Below, one piece after another: positions 36,441 through 44,859 of a stretch of DNA of 46,396 bases (positions are counted from its first letter, which is position 1; each line of letters starts with the position of its first letter). The translations under genes were made by a program, and so were the position numbers. The DNA lies in contig JADFNE010000005.1 in the NCBI GenBank assembly GCA_022563535.1, positions 1 through 46,396 on the forward strand, written 5' to 3'. The notes below the pieces were generated by a model, which saw only the letters and a list, made by a program, of their open reading frames with translations, was not told the origin of the DNA and made no database searches. Source of the DNA: Myxococcales bacterium (lineage in GTDB: Bacteria > Myxococcota_A > UBA9160 > UBA4427).

Positions 36441-37844
36441 TTAGCTTGACTCCTCGTTGGCGAGCATCTCGACGACTCGATTCATTTTGGAGGCGCGGGA
36501 ACCCTTGACGAGAATCCAATCGCCTTCTTGTGACGAACTTGTAAGGATGCTGACGGCCGCTTCATGGGTACCGCAGCAGTGGACATGTTGGATCGGCATG
36601 CCGGCGGATACCGCACCTTTGGCGATGCCCTGCGCGCCCTCTCCCACGGTGAGGAGCATTGCGACCCCCGCTTGGTAGATCAGTTTGCCCGCATCGTGAT
36701 GGGCTTGTTCTGCGGCATCGCCCAATTCGGCCATCTCACCCAGAACTGCGACGGCGCGGCCGCTGCCCCGGAGATCGGCGAGGCTCTTGATCGCCGCGTT
36801 CATCGACTGAGGATTTGCGTTGTAGGAGTCGTCGATCAAGGTGACGTTGCCGTGCAATGACTTCTTGCTCATACGTCCCTCGATGCCGCGGTAGTCTGCG
36901 AGTCCCCGGGCCACGGCCGAGGGTTCGAGGCCACAAGCAATGCCCGTGGCTGCTGCGGCCAGCGCGTTGATCACGGTCGTACTGCCGAGACCGCAGACGC
37001 GAGCCTCCGCAATTCCTCGATGGGTAGCCAGCGTGAAGTGAAAGAGTCCCTCGGGATCAAATCGCACATCTTCGGCGCGCACCATGGCTTCGGGATCCAT
37101 GCCAAAGGACACGACATCACACGCTGCGCGCTGGGACTGCTGGCGCACGTTGGCGTCGTCCCAATTGGCAACGGCACGACCCTCTGCAGGCAGGGCGGCG
37201 AAGAGATCTCCCTTTTCTGCGGCGATCTCCGCCTGGCTGCCGAGGTATTCGATGTGTGCCGTCCCGATATTGATGACGAGCCCGATGTCGGGTTGGGCAA
37301 TTTCGGCGAGTCGCGCAATTTCACCTCGATGGTTCATGCCCATTTCGATCACCGCGCGCAGGTGCGTTTCTTCCCGGGACAGCAAGGTCAAGGGGACGCC
37401 GTAGTCGTTGTTCAGATTGCCTCGGTTTTTGAGACACGGGCCCTCGCTTTCGAGCACGGACGCGGTCATCTCCTTGGTCGTGGTCTTTCCGCTGCTGCCC
37501 GTCAAGGCGACCAGCGTGCCATTGAAGCCGCGCCGATGACCCGCTGCGAGATCTCCGATGCCGCGAGTGGTGTTCGGAACCGCAATGACGGGCAGGTCGC
37601 TCGCATTGCCCCAGTTGGCCTCGCGACCCGCTTCGACGAGAAGTCCGCCGGCGCCGGCGCCGATCGCCTGGGAGAGGTATCCGTGGGCATCGTGATTGGG
37701 GCCGACGATCGCTGCGAATAGCTGTCCGGACTCGATGCTGCGGGAATCGATCGACAGTCCCGACAGCGGGGCGTCGGGCGATCCTTGCAATAGCGTGCCT
37801 CCGCACCAGGTCACAACGTCGGCAGCGGTGTAGCGAGTGCTCAT
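36441..37844 (-). CDS. murF: UDP-N-acetylmuramoyl-tripeptide--D-alanyl-D-alanine ligase
   Basis: MurF attaches the D-Ala-D-Ala dipeptide to complete the UDP-MurNAc pentapeptide. The 467-residue ligase has the N-terminal GGTLLQGSPDAPLSGLSIDS, the P-loop VALTGSSGKTTTKEMTASVL, AVIEMGMNHRGEIARLAEIA, LVINIGTAHIEYLGS, IDDSYNANPQSMNAAIKSL, and GDWILVKGSRASKMNRVV at the end. ATG 37844 overlaps the murE stop by 4 nt and fixes the start; an in-frame extension to 37856 is not needed. The D-Ala-D-Ala ligase gene that supplies its substrate is not in this window. Confidence 0.96.
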   Translation of the reverse strand: MSTRYTAADVVTWCGGTLLQGSPDAPLSGLSIDSRSIESGQLFAAIVGPNHDAHGYLSQAIGAGAGGLLVEAGREANWGNASDLPVIAVPNTTRGIGDLAAGHRRGFNGTLVALTGSSGKTTTKEMTASVLESEGPCLKNRGNLNNDYGVPLTLLSREETHLRAVIEMGMNHRGEIARLAEIAQPDIGLVINIGTAHIEYLGSQAEIAAEKGDLFAALPAEGRAVANWDDANVRQQSQRAACDVVSFGMDPEAMVRAEDVRFDPEGLFHFTLATHRGIAEARVCGLGSTTVINALAAAATGIACGLEPSAVARGLADYRGIEGRMSKKSLHGNVTLIDDSYNANPQSMNAAIKSLADLRGSGRAVAVLGEMAELGDAAEQAHHDAGKLIYQAGVAMLLTVGEGAQGIAKGAVSAGMPIQHVHCCGTHEAAVSILTSSSQEGDWILVKGSRASKMNRVVEMLANEESS

Positions 37845-39388
37845 GCAGTCTCCCACTTGCGGAGCGCGCTGCGCGCTTCTTCGCGGTCGTCGAAGGGCAG
37901 CTTTGTACTGCCGATAATCTGGTAGTCCTCATGTCCCTTGCCCGCCAGAATGACGGTGTCTTCGGGACGAGCAATCGACATCGCGTAAGCGATCGCTTCG
38001 CGGCGGTCGGAAACCACGGCATAGGATCGCTCGTTCGCGTCCAGCGCTTCGGGCTCGACGCGGTCGAGTTGGCCGAGGCCCTTTTCGACGTCGTTGAGAA
38101 TGGCCAGCGGGTCCTCGGTGCGCGGATTGTCGCTGGTCGCGAGGGTACGGTCGCTGTGGCGCGCCACTGCCTCGGCCATCAAAGGGCGCTTGCTGCGGTC
38201 GCGGTCGCCACCGCAGCCGAAGACGGTGATCAGGCGACCCTCCGAAAGGGGTCGAATCGCGGTCAACAACTTTTCCACTGCGTCCGGTGTATGGGCATAG
38301 TCGACGATCACGGTCGGCGCGTTCGCAAGCTCTGCGCCCACGACTTCCATGCGGCCGGGAACCTGGGGGCAGGCGGCAACTCCCTCGGCGATGATCTCCG
38401 GTGCGATGTCGAGTGCCACGCAGATGCCACACGCGACGAGCAGGTTTTCGAGATTGAAGTCACCGACCAATGGCAACTCAAAATCGCAAACTCCCGAAGG
38501 CAGTGCGAGCTGAACGTGGCTTCCCGAGAGCGTGACGTCAGCGTTCAACAGCTTTACTTCGGCGTTGAGATCCAGATTGCGCGTAACCTGGATCACTCGG
38601 GCCCCACCAGCGCGCGCGGCGTCTATGAACCGTGACGCGCTCGCATCGTCCAGGTTGACCACCGCCGTGCCATCCCTCGCGAGATAGCGTCCAAAGAGCA
38701 ACAACTTGGACGAGAGATACGATTCCATGTCGCCATGAAAGTCGAGATGGTCCTGGGTGACGTTCGTGATGGCCGCGACCTGGAACTCGCAACCGCAAAC
38801 TCGTTCGAGTTTGAGCCCGTGAGAGGAAACCTCCATCACGACGCTGTCCACGTTTTGGGTGCGCATGCGGCGCAGGATGCTCTGGAGGTCGAGGCTCTCG
38901 GGCGTGGTGTTGACTGCGGGTTGTGCAACCCCTGCAAAGCGCACCTCGACAGTTCCGATCAGGCCGGTGCATTTGTGGGCTTTGGCGAGGATCGACTCCA
39001 CCAGGTAACTCGTGCTGGTCTTGCCGTTGGTTCCGGTAATGCCGATCAGTGTGACTTCCTTGCTGGGTTCGCCGAAGAATCGCGTGGCGATGTGCGCCAG
39101 GGCCCGTCGGGTATCGGGAACCACAGCCGCGGTGCAGCCTGCAGGGAGCTTTTTGTCCGGGGCGGCTTCTAGCAGGAGCGCCACCGCACCCAGGGCAATG
39201 GCGCGTTCGAGGTAGTCGTGGCCGTCGCTCACGCTGCCGCGCAGCGCGATGAACAGATCGCCCGGGGAAACCTTGCGGGAGTCGTAGGTAATGCCGCGAA
39301 TCAACGGGTCGCGTTCGGCTTCGGCGCCAAACTGCTGGGAGGTCGCGAGTTCGTCCGGCAGGGCTGCGAGCAGGTTCGATAGCTGCAT
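37841..39388 (-). CDS. murE: UDP-N-acetylmuramoyl-L-alanyl-D-glutamate--2,6-diaminopimelate ligase
   Basis: MurE adds the third amino acid of the stem peptide. The 515-residue protein has RGITYDSRKVSPGDLFIALR, the P-loop LIGITGTNGKTSTSYLVES, TTPESLDLQSILRRM, NVTQDHLDFHGDMESY and VFGCGGDRDRSKRPLMAEAV. The DNPRTEDP motif in the C-terminal domain is the signature of enzymes using meso-diaminopimelate rather than lysine. The ATG at 39388 overlaps the ftsI stop by 1 nt, and the stop overlaps murF by 4 nt. It indicates A1gamma-type (DAP) peptidoglycan. Confidence 0.97.
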   Translation of the reverse strand: MQLSNLLAALPDELATSQQFGAEAERDPLIRGITYDSRKVSPGDLFIALRGSVSDGHDYLERAIALGAVALLLEAAPDKKLPAGCTAAVVPDTRRALAHIATRFFGEPSKEVTLIGITGTNGKTSTSYLVESILAKAHKCTGLIGTVEVRFAGVAQPAVNTTPESLDLQSILRRMRTQNVDSVVMEVSSHGLKLERVCGCEFQVAAITNVTQDHLDFHGDMESYLSSKLLLFGRYLARDGTAVVNLDDASASRFIDAARAGGARVIQVTRNLDLNAEVKLLNADVTLSGSHVQLALPSGVCDFELPLVGDFNLENLLVACGICVALDIAPEIIAEGVAACPQVPGRMEVVGAELANAPTVIVDYAHTPDAVEKLLTAIRPLSEGRLITVFGCGGDRDRSKRPLMAEAVARHSDRTLATSDNPRTEDPLAILNDVEKGLGQLDRVEPEALDANERSYAVVSDRREAIAYAMSIARPEDTVILAGKGHEDYQIIGSTKLPFDDREEARSALRKWETA

Positions 39389-41490
39389 CAGCTTTCGCGG
39401 CCCCCATTGCTGAACGATACGAGAACCTGCCGCTGAGAGCCCATCACAATGGTGCCCGGAGTGGGGCGCTGATCGATCGCGAGACCGGTTCCCCTGATCT
39501 CGAGGTTGAGTTTGTTGTGGGCCGCCATTCGGCGAACCGACTCGAGGGTTTCGCCGCGGAAGTTGGGTATCAAGACGGGATCGTCGCTCTGTTGTGTCGC
39601 GAGTGCGCGCTTCGGAGGCGCCGATACCGCAGCTGGCCTTGCAGTCGGCGCTCGCGCGGGCTCGATCTTCGCTCGGCTCGCGGTGACGGTCTTGGACTTG
39701 GGCTTGGCCGCCTTTGGCTTGAACATAGTCTTGGACTTAGCCTTGGACTTGGCGAGCATTTCCGGAATCGTCTTCACTCGGCGCAGGGCCGGAATGGGTT
39801 CGGGGCGTGTGACGATTCCAAGTCGAGCGAGTTGGCCGGCGGCAACGCTTGCGAACAGTGGCGCCGCCACGTCGCCTCCACCGTGGGCGCGCCCCTTGGG
39901 TTCGTCGAGCATCACGACGATGACCAGCTTCGGATCGTCGGCCGGAACGGCACCCATGAACCAGGCGGTGTAACGGGTCTTCGAGTATCGGCCTCGCTTG
40001 GTGTCGAGCTTCTGGGCCGTGCCGGTCTTGCCCGCGACCCGCACGCCTCTGAGTGCAGCTTTGCGACCGGTTCCCTCTGCGCTCACCACGGATTCGAGCA
40101 TCTTCAGGGTCCGGGTCGCCACCGCTCGGCTGATTACCGGTTTCGGCTTATGGTTCGCCACACTCCGCCATTTCCCCCCCGCCTCCCGCCGCGCCGACAC
40201 CAGATGTGGGGTGCGCAGCATTCCATCTCCGGCGAGTACGCCCATGGCGGCGACCAGTTGAATCGCCGTCACTCCGAGTCCCTGTCCGTAGGCCGCGGTT
40301 GCTTGATCGACGGGTTTCCAGTCCTGCCAGGCTCGCAGCAGGCCACTGGATTCGCTGGGGAAGCCGCTTCCGGTTTTCTTCCCAAATCCGAAGCGCAGCA
40401 GCGCCCGATGATATTCCTCGCGCCCGAGCAGTACAGCAATTTGAACCGCACCGACGTTGCTCGAAAATTTGAGCACCCCGGTCGGATCGATCACGCCATA
40501 GGGCCGATGATCGCGGATCGTCATGCCCGGAATTTTCATACTCCCGTCACCCGTGTCGATGCGCTGTTCCGGGCCGATCGCACCGGCGTCCAGTGCGGCA
40601 GCGACCAAAAACGCCTTGAGCACTGAACCCGGCTCAACCGCATCCTGAAAGGCCGGCGAGCGCGTTTCGCTGTACTTGACCGTACGAAAGTCGTTCGGGC
40701 TGAAGCCTGGAGCTTCGGCCAGCGCCAGGATTTCTCCACTGAGTGGATCGTAGGTGATGACACAGCCGCCCTTTGCACCGCTCTTCTTGATCGCGTTGCG
40801 CAGGGCCGTTTCCGCCTCGGCCTGCATGGCCAGGTCGATCGTCAGGGCGACGTCGCCCCCGGAAGAGGAAAGGGGTGCAATGGATTCGCGCGTCATCAAT
40901 TGTCCCCGGGCGTCTCGTTCGACCGGGGTGCGGATCGGAGTGCCGCGCAGCCATTGGTCTTCTTGTTGTTCGATGCCGCGAACTCCCTCGCCATCGATGT
41001 TTGCGAATCCGAGGACGGACCCCGCGAGTTCGTCGGCCGGGTAGGCGCGTCGCGGTTCGAGCACGATGCCAACCCCGGGCAGGTTGAGCGCCTTGACCCG
41101 CTCGGCGACCTTCTCGCTGACCCAACGGCCGACAAAGGTGAAGCGTTCGCGTTCTTGCAAGCGGCGAGCGAGGCTGCTGGTCTTGCTGCCCATGGCCCTG
41201 GCCAGCGCGGCGAGATTCGCTCGATTTCCGTCGAAGTCGCGCGGTCGCACGTAAATGGACGGCGCGTGCAGGGTGAGGGCCAGTTCGATCCCGTTGCGAT
41301 CCACGATCTGGCCGCGCATCGCGGGCAGCACGATCACGCCTTCGAGCTGTCCCTTGGCGCGAATTTCACCGCGGCTGGTGACCACCGTGAGGTGGGCAGC
41401 GCGGGCGGCGAGTACGACGAAGAGCGCGAGAAAGACGACCCGGAGCAAGGCGACCCTGCGACCGGCGGCCCCCAATTCTGCCCCTCTCAT
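39388..41490 (-). CDS. ftsI: Division-specific transpeptidase FtsI (PBP3) with C-terminal PASTA domain
   Basis: FtsI crosslinks septal peptidoglycan with FtsW. The 700-residue class B PBP has a membrane anchor (residues 12-33), the dimerisation domain (RGQIVDRNGIELALTLHAPS) and the transpeptidase core: SVLK with Ser289 and Lys292, SSN at 343-345, and KTG at 488-490. From about 570 to 635 runs a linker rich in Lys, Ala and Pro, followed by a PASTA domain (637-695) starting with VLIPNFRGETLESVRRMA. PASTA domains are best known in Gram-positive PBPs but also occur here. It overlaps ftsL by 4 nt and murE by 1 nt. Confidence 0.96.
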   Translation of the reverse strand: MRGAELGAAGRRVALLRVVFLALFVVLAARAAHLTVVTSRGEIRAKGQLEGVIVLPAMRGQIVDRNGIELALTLHAPSIYVRPRDFDGNRANLAALARAMGSKTSSLARRLQERERFTFVGRWVSEKVAERVKALNLPGVGIVLEPRRAYPADELAGSVLGFANIDGEGVRGIEQQEDQWLRGTPIRTPVERDARGQLMTRESIAPLSSSGGDVALTIDLAMQAEAETALRNAIKKSGAKGGCVITYDPLSGEILALAEAPGFSPNDFRTVKYSETRSPAFQDAVEPGSVLKAFLVAAALDAGAIGPEQRIDTGDGSMKIPGMTIRDHRPYGVIDPTGVLKFSSNVGAVQIAVLLGREEYHRALLRFGFGKKTGSGFPSESSGLLRAWQDWKPVDQATAAYGQGLGVTAIQLVAAMGVLAGDGMLRTPHLVSARREAGGKWRSVANHKPKPVISRAVATRTLKMLESVVSAEGTGRKAALRGVRVAGKTGTAQKLDTKRGRYSKTRYTAWFMGAVPADDPKLVIVVMLDEPKGRAHGGGDVAAPLFASVAAGQLARLGIVTRPEPIPALRRVKTIPEMLAKSKAKSKTMFKPKAAKPKSKTVTASRAKIEPARAPTARPAAVSAPPKRALATQQSDDPVLIPNFRGETLESVRRMAAHNKLNLEIRGTGLAIDQRPTPGTIVMGSQRQVLVSFSNGGRES

Positions 41491-41909
41491 GGTCGAGGCT
41501 CAGCGCCCACCGGGGCTGCATCGAAGTCGAATCGCGTCGAAAGCGTGATCACGCGGTCGGGCTTTGCAAAACCCAGCGCCGCCGCTCGCTCGCTCAGCAA
41601 TTTGGGCTCGCGCAGGCGCAGGAGTTGGACAGTGATGTTGCGTTTTTCATCGAGCAATTCTTGCTCGAGGCTGACGGCCTGGGCGCTGGCGTAGCTCATG
41701 CGCACGACGTCCATCCTCAAGCCCACCAGAAATAGTGCCGCGATCACAACCGCGGCAATCGCGGGTACGAGAGTTTGATTTCGCCGGGTCTCGCTCCATC
41801 GGGCCATGTCGACTCCGATCAAGTCGAGACGGTTCGAGTGCCCGGTATCGCTCCGGTTGAGCCCGGCCACGGCGCGCATCCAGGCGCTGATGGGATCGGC
41901 GATGTTCAT
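41487..41909 (-). CDS. ftsL: Cell division protein FtsL
   Basis: FtsL is a small bitopic protein that activates FtsWI with FtsQ and FtsB. The 140-residue product has a cytoplasmic N terminus of about 47 residues, a membrane span (LVPAIAAVVIAALFLVGLRM, about 47-66) and a periplasmic coiled coil (AQAVSLEQELLDEKRNITVQ followed by LLRLREPKLLSERAAALGF). The ending RVITLSTRFDFDAAP fits. Sequence conservation is low in this family, so gene order is decisive: it lies between rsmH and ftsI with 4-nt overlaps at both ends. The N-terminal extension is longer than in E. coli FtsL. Confidence 0.85.
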   Translation of the reverse strand: MNIADPISAWMRAVAGLNRSDTGHSNRLDLIGVDMARWSETRRNQTLVPAIAAVVIAALFLVGLRMDVVRMSYASAQAVSLEQELLDEKRNITVQLLRLREPKLLSERAAALGFAKPDRVITLSTRFDFDAAPVGAEPRP

Positions 41910-42853
41910 GCCGCTTCCCCAATGCGCTCTGCCGCGCGCAATTTACCCGAGCGCGCGCGAGGGTTGATCTGGATCTCAGAGGCTTTGGGTTGAATGGGTC
42001 GCCTGGTGATGACGCGCAACGTGATCCTCCCGCCACAAATGCAAATCGGCGTGGCAGGTGGACAGGTGCATCCCTTTGCCGCCACGCGCATAGAGTGCTT
42101 CACAATGCGATCTTCGAGAGAGTGGTACGCGATCACCACCAGGCGACCCCCAGGTCGGAGGACCCGTATTGCTGCATCCAGGCCGTCGCGCAATGCACCC
42201 AGCTCATCGTTGACCGCGATGCGTAGGGCCTGAAAAACTAAAGTGGCCGGGTTGTGCGAGCGCCCCCGACCGATTCGAGCTTGCTGGATCACCCGCAGAA
42301 GATCGGCGCTGGTCTTGATCGGCGCGTCCTTGCGGGTTTCGACGATGGCCTGGGCCAGGCGCTTGGAGCCGGGAAGCTCGCCGTAGTTCTGAAACCAGTT
42401 TTGCAGCTGCTCGGCGCTGGCGGTTCTCAGCAGCTGCTCGGCGGTATTGCCCGACTCCGGGTCCATGCGCATGTCCAGCGGAGATGCGTCGTGTGAAAAG
42501 CGAAAGCCGCGGGTCGTGGAGTCGAGCTGATGGGAAGAGACGCCGAGATCGAACAACACGCCGTCGACATGGTCGATTTCGAGTTCCTCGAGGACAATTT
42601 CGAGCTTGCGAAACGAGGCCGGCACTGTCCGCAGCCGTTCGCCAAAGCGAGCGAGCCGAGCCCGGGCCGCGTTGCGCGCTTCGGGGTCGAGGTCCAGGCC
42701 GATCAGGATTCCGTCGGGTGAGGTCCGTTCGAGGATCGCACCGGCGTGCCCCCCGCCACCGAGGGTTCCGTCCACGATCGTTGCACCCGGGGTGAGATTG
42801 AGTTGGTGGAGGCTTTCGTCGAGGAGAACGGGGCGGTGTTCGAAGTCAGTCAT
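41906..42853 (-). CDS. rsmH: 16S rRNA (cytosine-1402-N4)-methyltransferase
   Basis: RsmH (MraW) methylates C1402 of 16S rRNA using S-adenosylmethionine. The 315-residue protein has FEHRPVLLDESLHQLNLTPG, the SAM motif IVDGTLGGGGHAGAILE, VLFDLGVSSHQLDSTTRGFR, LVFQALRIAVNDELGALRDG, LRPGGRLVVIAYHSLEDRIV and the C-terminal Cys-rich GCTCPPATPICICGG zinc-like segment. The start ATG at 42853 is the best match to the family; upstream codons to 42979 are not supported. A 198-nt spacer with two hairpins separates it from mraZ. Its stop overlaps ftsL by 4 nt. Confidence 0.95.
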   Translation of the reverse strand: MTDFEHRPVLLDESLHQLNLTPGATIVDGTLGGGGHAGAILERTSPDGILIGLDLDPEARNAARARLARFGERLRTVPASFRKLEIVLEELEIDHVDGVLFDLGVSSHQLDSTTRGFRFSHDASPLDMRMDPESGNTAEQLLRTASAEQLQNWFQNYGELPGSKRLAQAIVETRKDAPIKTSADLLRVIQQARIGRGRSHNPATLVFQALRIAVNDELGALRDGLDAAIRVLRPGGRLVVIAYHSLEDRIVKHSMRVAAKGCTCPPATPICICGGRITLRVITRRPIQPKASEIQINPRARSGKLRAAERIGEAA

Positions 42854-42982
42854 TACGAGAGCCGCTTGCCTCCCGCCTGCACCGGGATTGGGGAAAACCT
42901 GTTTCCGGGTGGAGAGGTGCTGGGGGCCCTGGGTCACCCGTGAAATGGCGCGTACCCCCCAGTAACCACGCCAAATCACGAT

Positions 42983-43034
42983 GGGTGTCCCAGGACACCC
43001 CAGCCTCTCTACAGGAAGAGCGAGCTCTTCCTGT
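42983..43034 (-). promoter_or_regulatory. Two tandem hairpins between mraZ and rsmH
   Basis: Hairpin one pairs ACAGGAAGAG (43011-43020) with CTCTTCCTGT (43025-43034), a perfect 10-bp stem and 4-nt loop. Hairpin two pairs GGGTGTC (42983-42989) with GACACCC (42994-43000) around a 4-nt loop. Neither is followed by a U tract on the minus strand, so full termination is unlikely. Pausing, attenuation or mRNA processing that separates mraZ from the rest of the operon is possible. Confidence 0.45.
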
Positions 43035-43051
43035 CCCCCACCTGTGTTTCC

Positions 43052-43495
43052 CTAGCTCGGAGGACTTCCGTCCACCGAGAGCTGAATCTCCTCGAGCCGG
43101 CTCATTGTTTCGAGCTTTGTTGTTTCAAAGAGTTGTGTGTCCCAGATCTCGATGCAGTCGAGTACGCCTGCGATCGTGACCTTGCTCTTGAGCATGGCGT
43201 GCGACCGCATTGAGGGCGGCACGAGAATACGTCCCTGGCTGTCGATGGGGCATTCGGTCGACCCGGAAATCACGAAGCGTGTGTACGCTATGACGTCGGG
43301 TTGGAGTCTCGACTTTGCCTGCAGGTTTTGCTCAATCACTAGCCAGTCCTCGTAGGGATAGAGCGCCAGGTAGTTCTTGTAGTTCGTCAAAATCGGAGGT
43401 TTCTCGCTGCGTCGCAGGATTTCGTTTCGAAAGCCGGTCGGGATTTTGAGCCGTCCCTTTGCGTCTATAGTGTGATCGTGCCGGCCACGAAACAT
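43052..43495 (-). CDS. mraZ: Transcriptional regulator MraZ
   Basis: MraZ is a ring-forming DNA-binding protein of the AbrB/SpoVT fold that represses its own dcw operon. The 147-residue product contains the two related half-domains: MFRGRHDHTIDAKGRLKIPT near the start, and STECPIDSQGRILVPPSMR near residues 79-97. The DxxGR motifs (DAKGR, DSQGR) make DNA contacts. It is the first dcw gene, and an array of six MraZ-box-like repeats lies 47 to 104 nt upstream. Read-through into rsmH crosses a 198-nt hairpin-bearing spacer. Confidence 0.95.
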   Translation of the reverse strand: MFRGRHDHTIDAKGRLKIPTGFRNEILRRSEKPPILTNYKNYLALYPYEDWLVIEQNLQAKSRLQPDVIAYTRFVISGSTECPIDSQGRILVPPSMRSHAMLKSKVTIAGVLDCIEIWDTQLFETTKLETMSRLEEIQLSVDGSPPS

Positions 43496-43541
43496 GTTGG
43501 GATTCCTACTCCGTCAGTTCGCTACCTCCGTGATGCGGACC

Positions 43542-43599
43542 CCACCTTAAGCCACTTGAAACCACTTTGTAACCCTTTGAATCTACTTTGATCCACTTT
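43542..43599 (-). promoter_or_regulatory. Array of six MraZ-box-like repeats upstream of mraZ
   Basis: On the plus strand, heptads at 43542 (CCACCTT), 43552 (CCACTTG), 43562 (CCACTTT), 43572 (ACCCTTT), 43583 (CTACTTT) and 43593 (CCACTTT) are spaced 10, 10, 10, 11 and 10 nt. Read on the minus strand they are AAAGTGG-like. MraZ operators known elsewhere are short direct repeats (GTGGG or AAAGTG type) spaced by one helical turn. Position directly before mraZ supports autoregulation. TTGACG (43621 to 43616, minus) lies just upstream and could be a -35 element, but no good -10 is visible. Confidence 0.75.
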
Positions 43600-43688
43600 C
43601 TTAAAAAAACTTCTGCGTCAAACGATGTCTCGCCACGATACACAACATTTAGACTACTGAATTCGGTCATTTTCCGAAGGGTGCTCCG

Positions 43689-44780
43689 CTACGAGTGAAC
43701 ACTGCGGCTCGGGCTGATGCTCGAGTAGGTCTCGGAATGTGCCTGCGAAACCAGGGAGGCGATCTGGTTCAAGTTGCTTCCTTCCCTGGGCGCCGCTGCG
43801 GGGGGCGGCGTCGCGCGTTCGAGATCGGCTGCGAGCATCCCTTCCAGCACCGCTGTGGTTCCTTCAAAGAGACCCGACGCGGAGTACCCACCCTCGAGGA
43901 TGTACACGATTCTGCCTCCACAGACGGTTTCCGCCACTTCTCTGACGATCTGGGTCATGCCCAGAAAGCCCGCTGCACTGAGCTGCATCGATCCGAGGGG
44001 GTCTGCTTGATGGGCGTCGAAGCCGCAGGAAATCAGGATGAAGTCCGGATCGAACTCGATCGCGATCGGCGCGAACAAACGCGTGAGGACGCCGATGTAT
44101 TCGTAGTCTCCACAGCCCGGTGGCATGGGGATGTTCACGGTCGCACCGCGTCCCCGGTCGATCCCCACCTCTCCGGCAGCACCAGTGCCCGGGTAGAAGG
44201 GAAACTGATGGGTAGACATGTAGAGGACCGAGGGATCGTCTTCGAAGCTGTGCTGGCTGCCGTTGCCGTGGTGGACATCCCAGTCGAGGATTAAAACCTT
44301 TTCAATTCCAGCGACTTGCTGAAGTGCGCGCGCCGTGATCGCGACGCTGTTGAAGAGGCAGAAGCCCATCGCGCGATCGGATTCCGCGTGGTGGCCGGGG
44401 GGGCGCAAGGCCGCAAAACCAGAATCCAGTTCAGCTCGAGCCACATGCATGGCCAAATCCACACAGCTCCCGGCCGCAAGCAGGGCGACGTTCAAGCTCT
44501 CGGCTGACACGAAAGTATCGGCGTCCAGGTGCGTCGGAGCCCGAGCGACCGCCGCCTCGACCCGGTGCAGATGGTCGAGGGTGTGGACGCTGAGGATTTC
44601 CTCGTCGCTCGCGAGGCGGGGCTCGATGCGCTCGATCGAGCCCGGCGAGCGCTTCTCCCAAGCGCTCAAGGCCTGTCCCACCGCGACCATTCGGGCGGCG
44701 GCTTCCGGATGGCCATCCGGGGCCGTATGGGTCTGAAATCGAGGGTCTTCGATCACGCCGATTCGTCGCGTGACGTCCAT
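43689..44780 (-). CDS. Histone deacetylase family (AcuC/acetylpolyamine amidohydrolase-like) hydrolase
   Basis: The 363-residue zinc hydrolase has the arginase-deacetylase fold motifs: RPPGHHAESDRAMGFCLFNS (double His of the charge relay), LDWDVHHGNGSQHSF (Asp and His zinc ligands), MSTHQFPFYPGTG, and ILISCGFDAHQADPLGSMQL (Asp ligand), ending with YILEGGYSASGL. It removes acetyl or other acyl groups from lysine or polyamines. The bacterial substrate is unknown. ATG 44780 fits the domain start; upstream frame to 44900 is unsupported. A C-terminal tail of about 45 polar residues follows the domain. It ends 90 nt before the MraZ boxes and is divergent from the epimerase gene. Confidence 0.9.
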   Translation of the reverse strand: MDVTRRIGVIEDPRFQTHTAPDGHPEAAARMVAVGQALSAWEKRSPGSIERIEPRLASDEEILSVHTLDHLHRVEAAVARAPTHLDADTFVSAESLNVALLAAGSCVDLAMHVARAELDSGFAALRPPGHHAESDRAMGFCLFNSVAITARALQQVAGIEKVLILDWDVHHGNGSQHSFEDDPSVLYMSTHQFPFYPGTGAAGEVGIDRGRGATVNIPMPPGCGDYEYIGVLTRLFAPIAIEFDPDFILISCGFDAHQADPLGSMQLSAAGFLGMTQIVREVAETVCGGRIVYILEGGYSASGLFEGTTAVLEGMLAADLERATPPPAAAPREGSNLNQIASLVSQAHSETYSSISPSRSVHS

Positions 44781-44859
44781 GGCAAGGGATGGTATCTGAC
44801 AGAAGGAGAGCGTCGAGGGACTAGTCTCGAATGCTCCTGGGGACGGGAGAGACAGGCCC

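Noticed and set aside
35299-36519. 406-codon minus-strand frame overlapping mraY
   Set aside because: Same strand as mraY but another frame; mraY is unmistakable, and this product is Arg/His/Ser-rich noise.
39727-39760. Repetitive Lys/Ser codons that looked like a DNA repeat array
   Set aside because: They encode the low-complexity KSKAKSK linker of FtsI before the PASTA domain; not a CRISPR or tandem-repeat locus.
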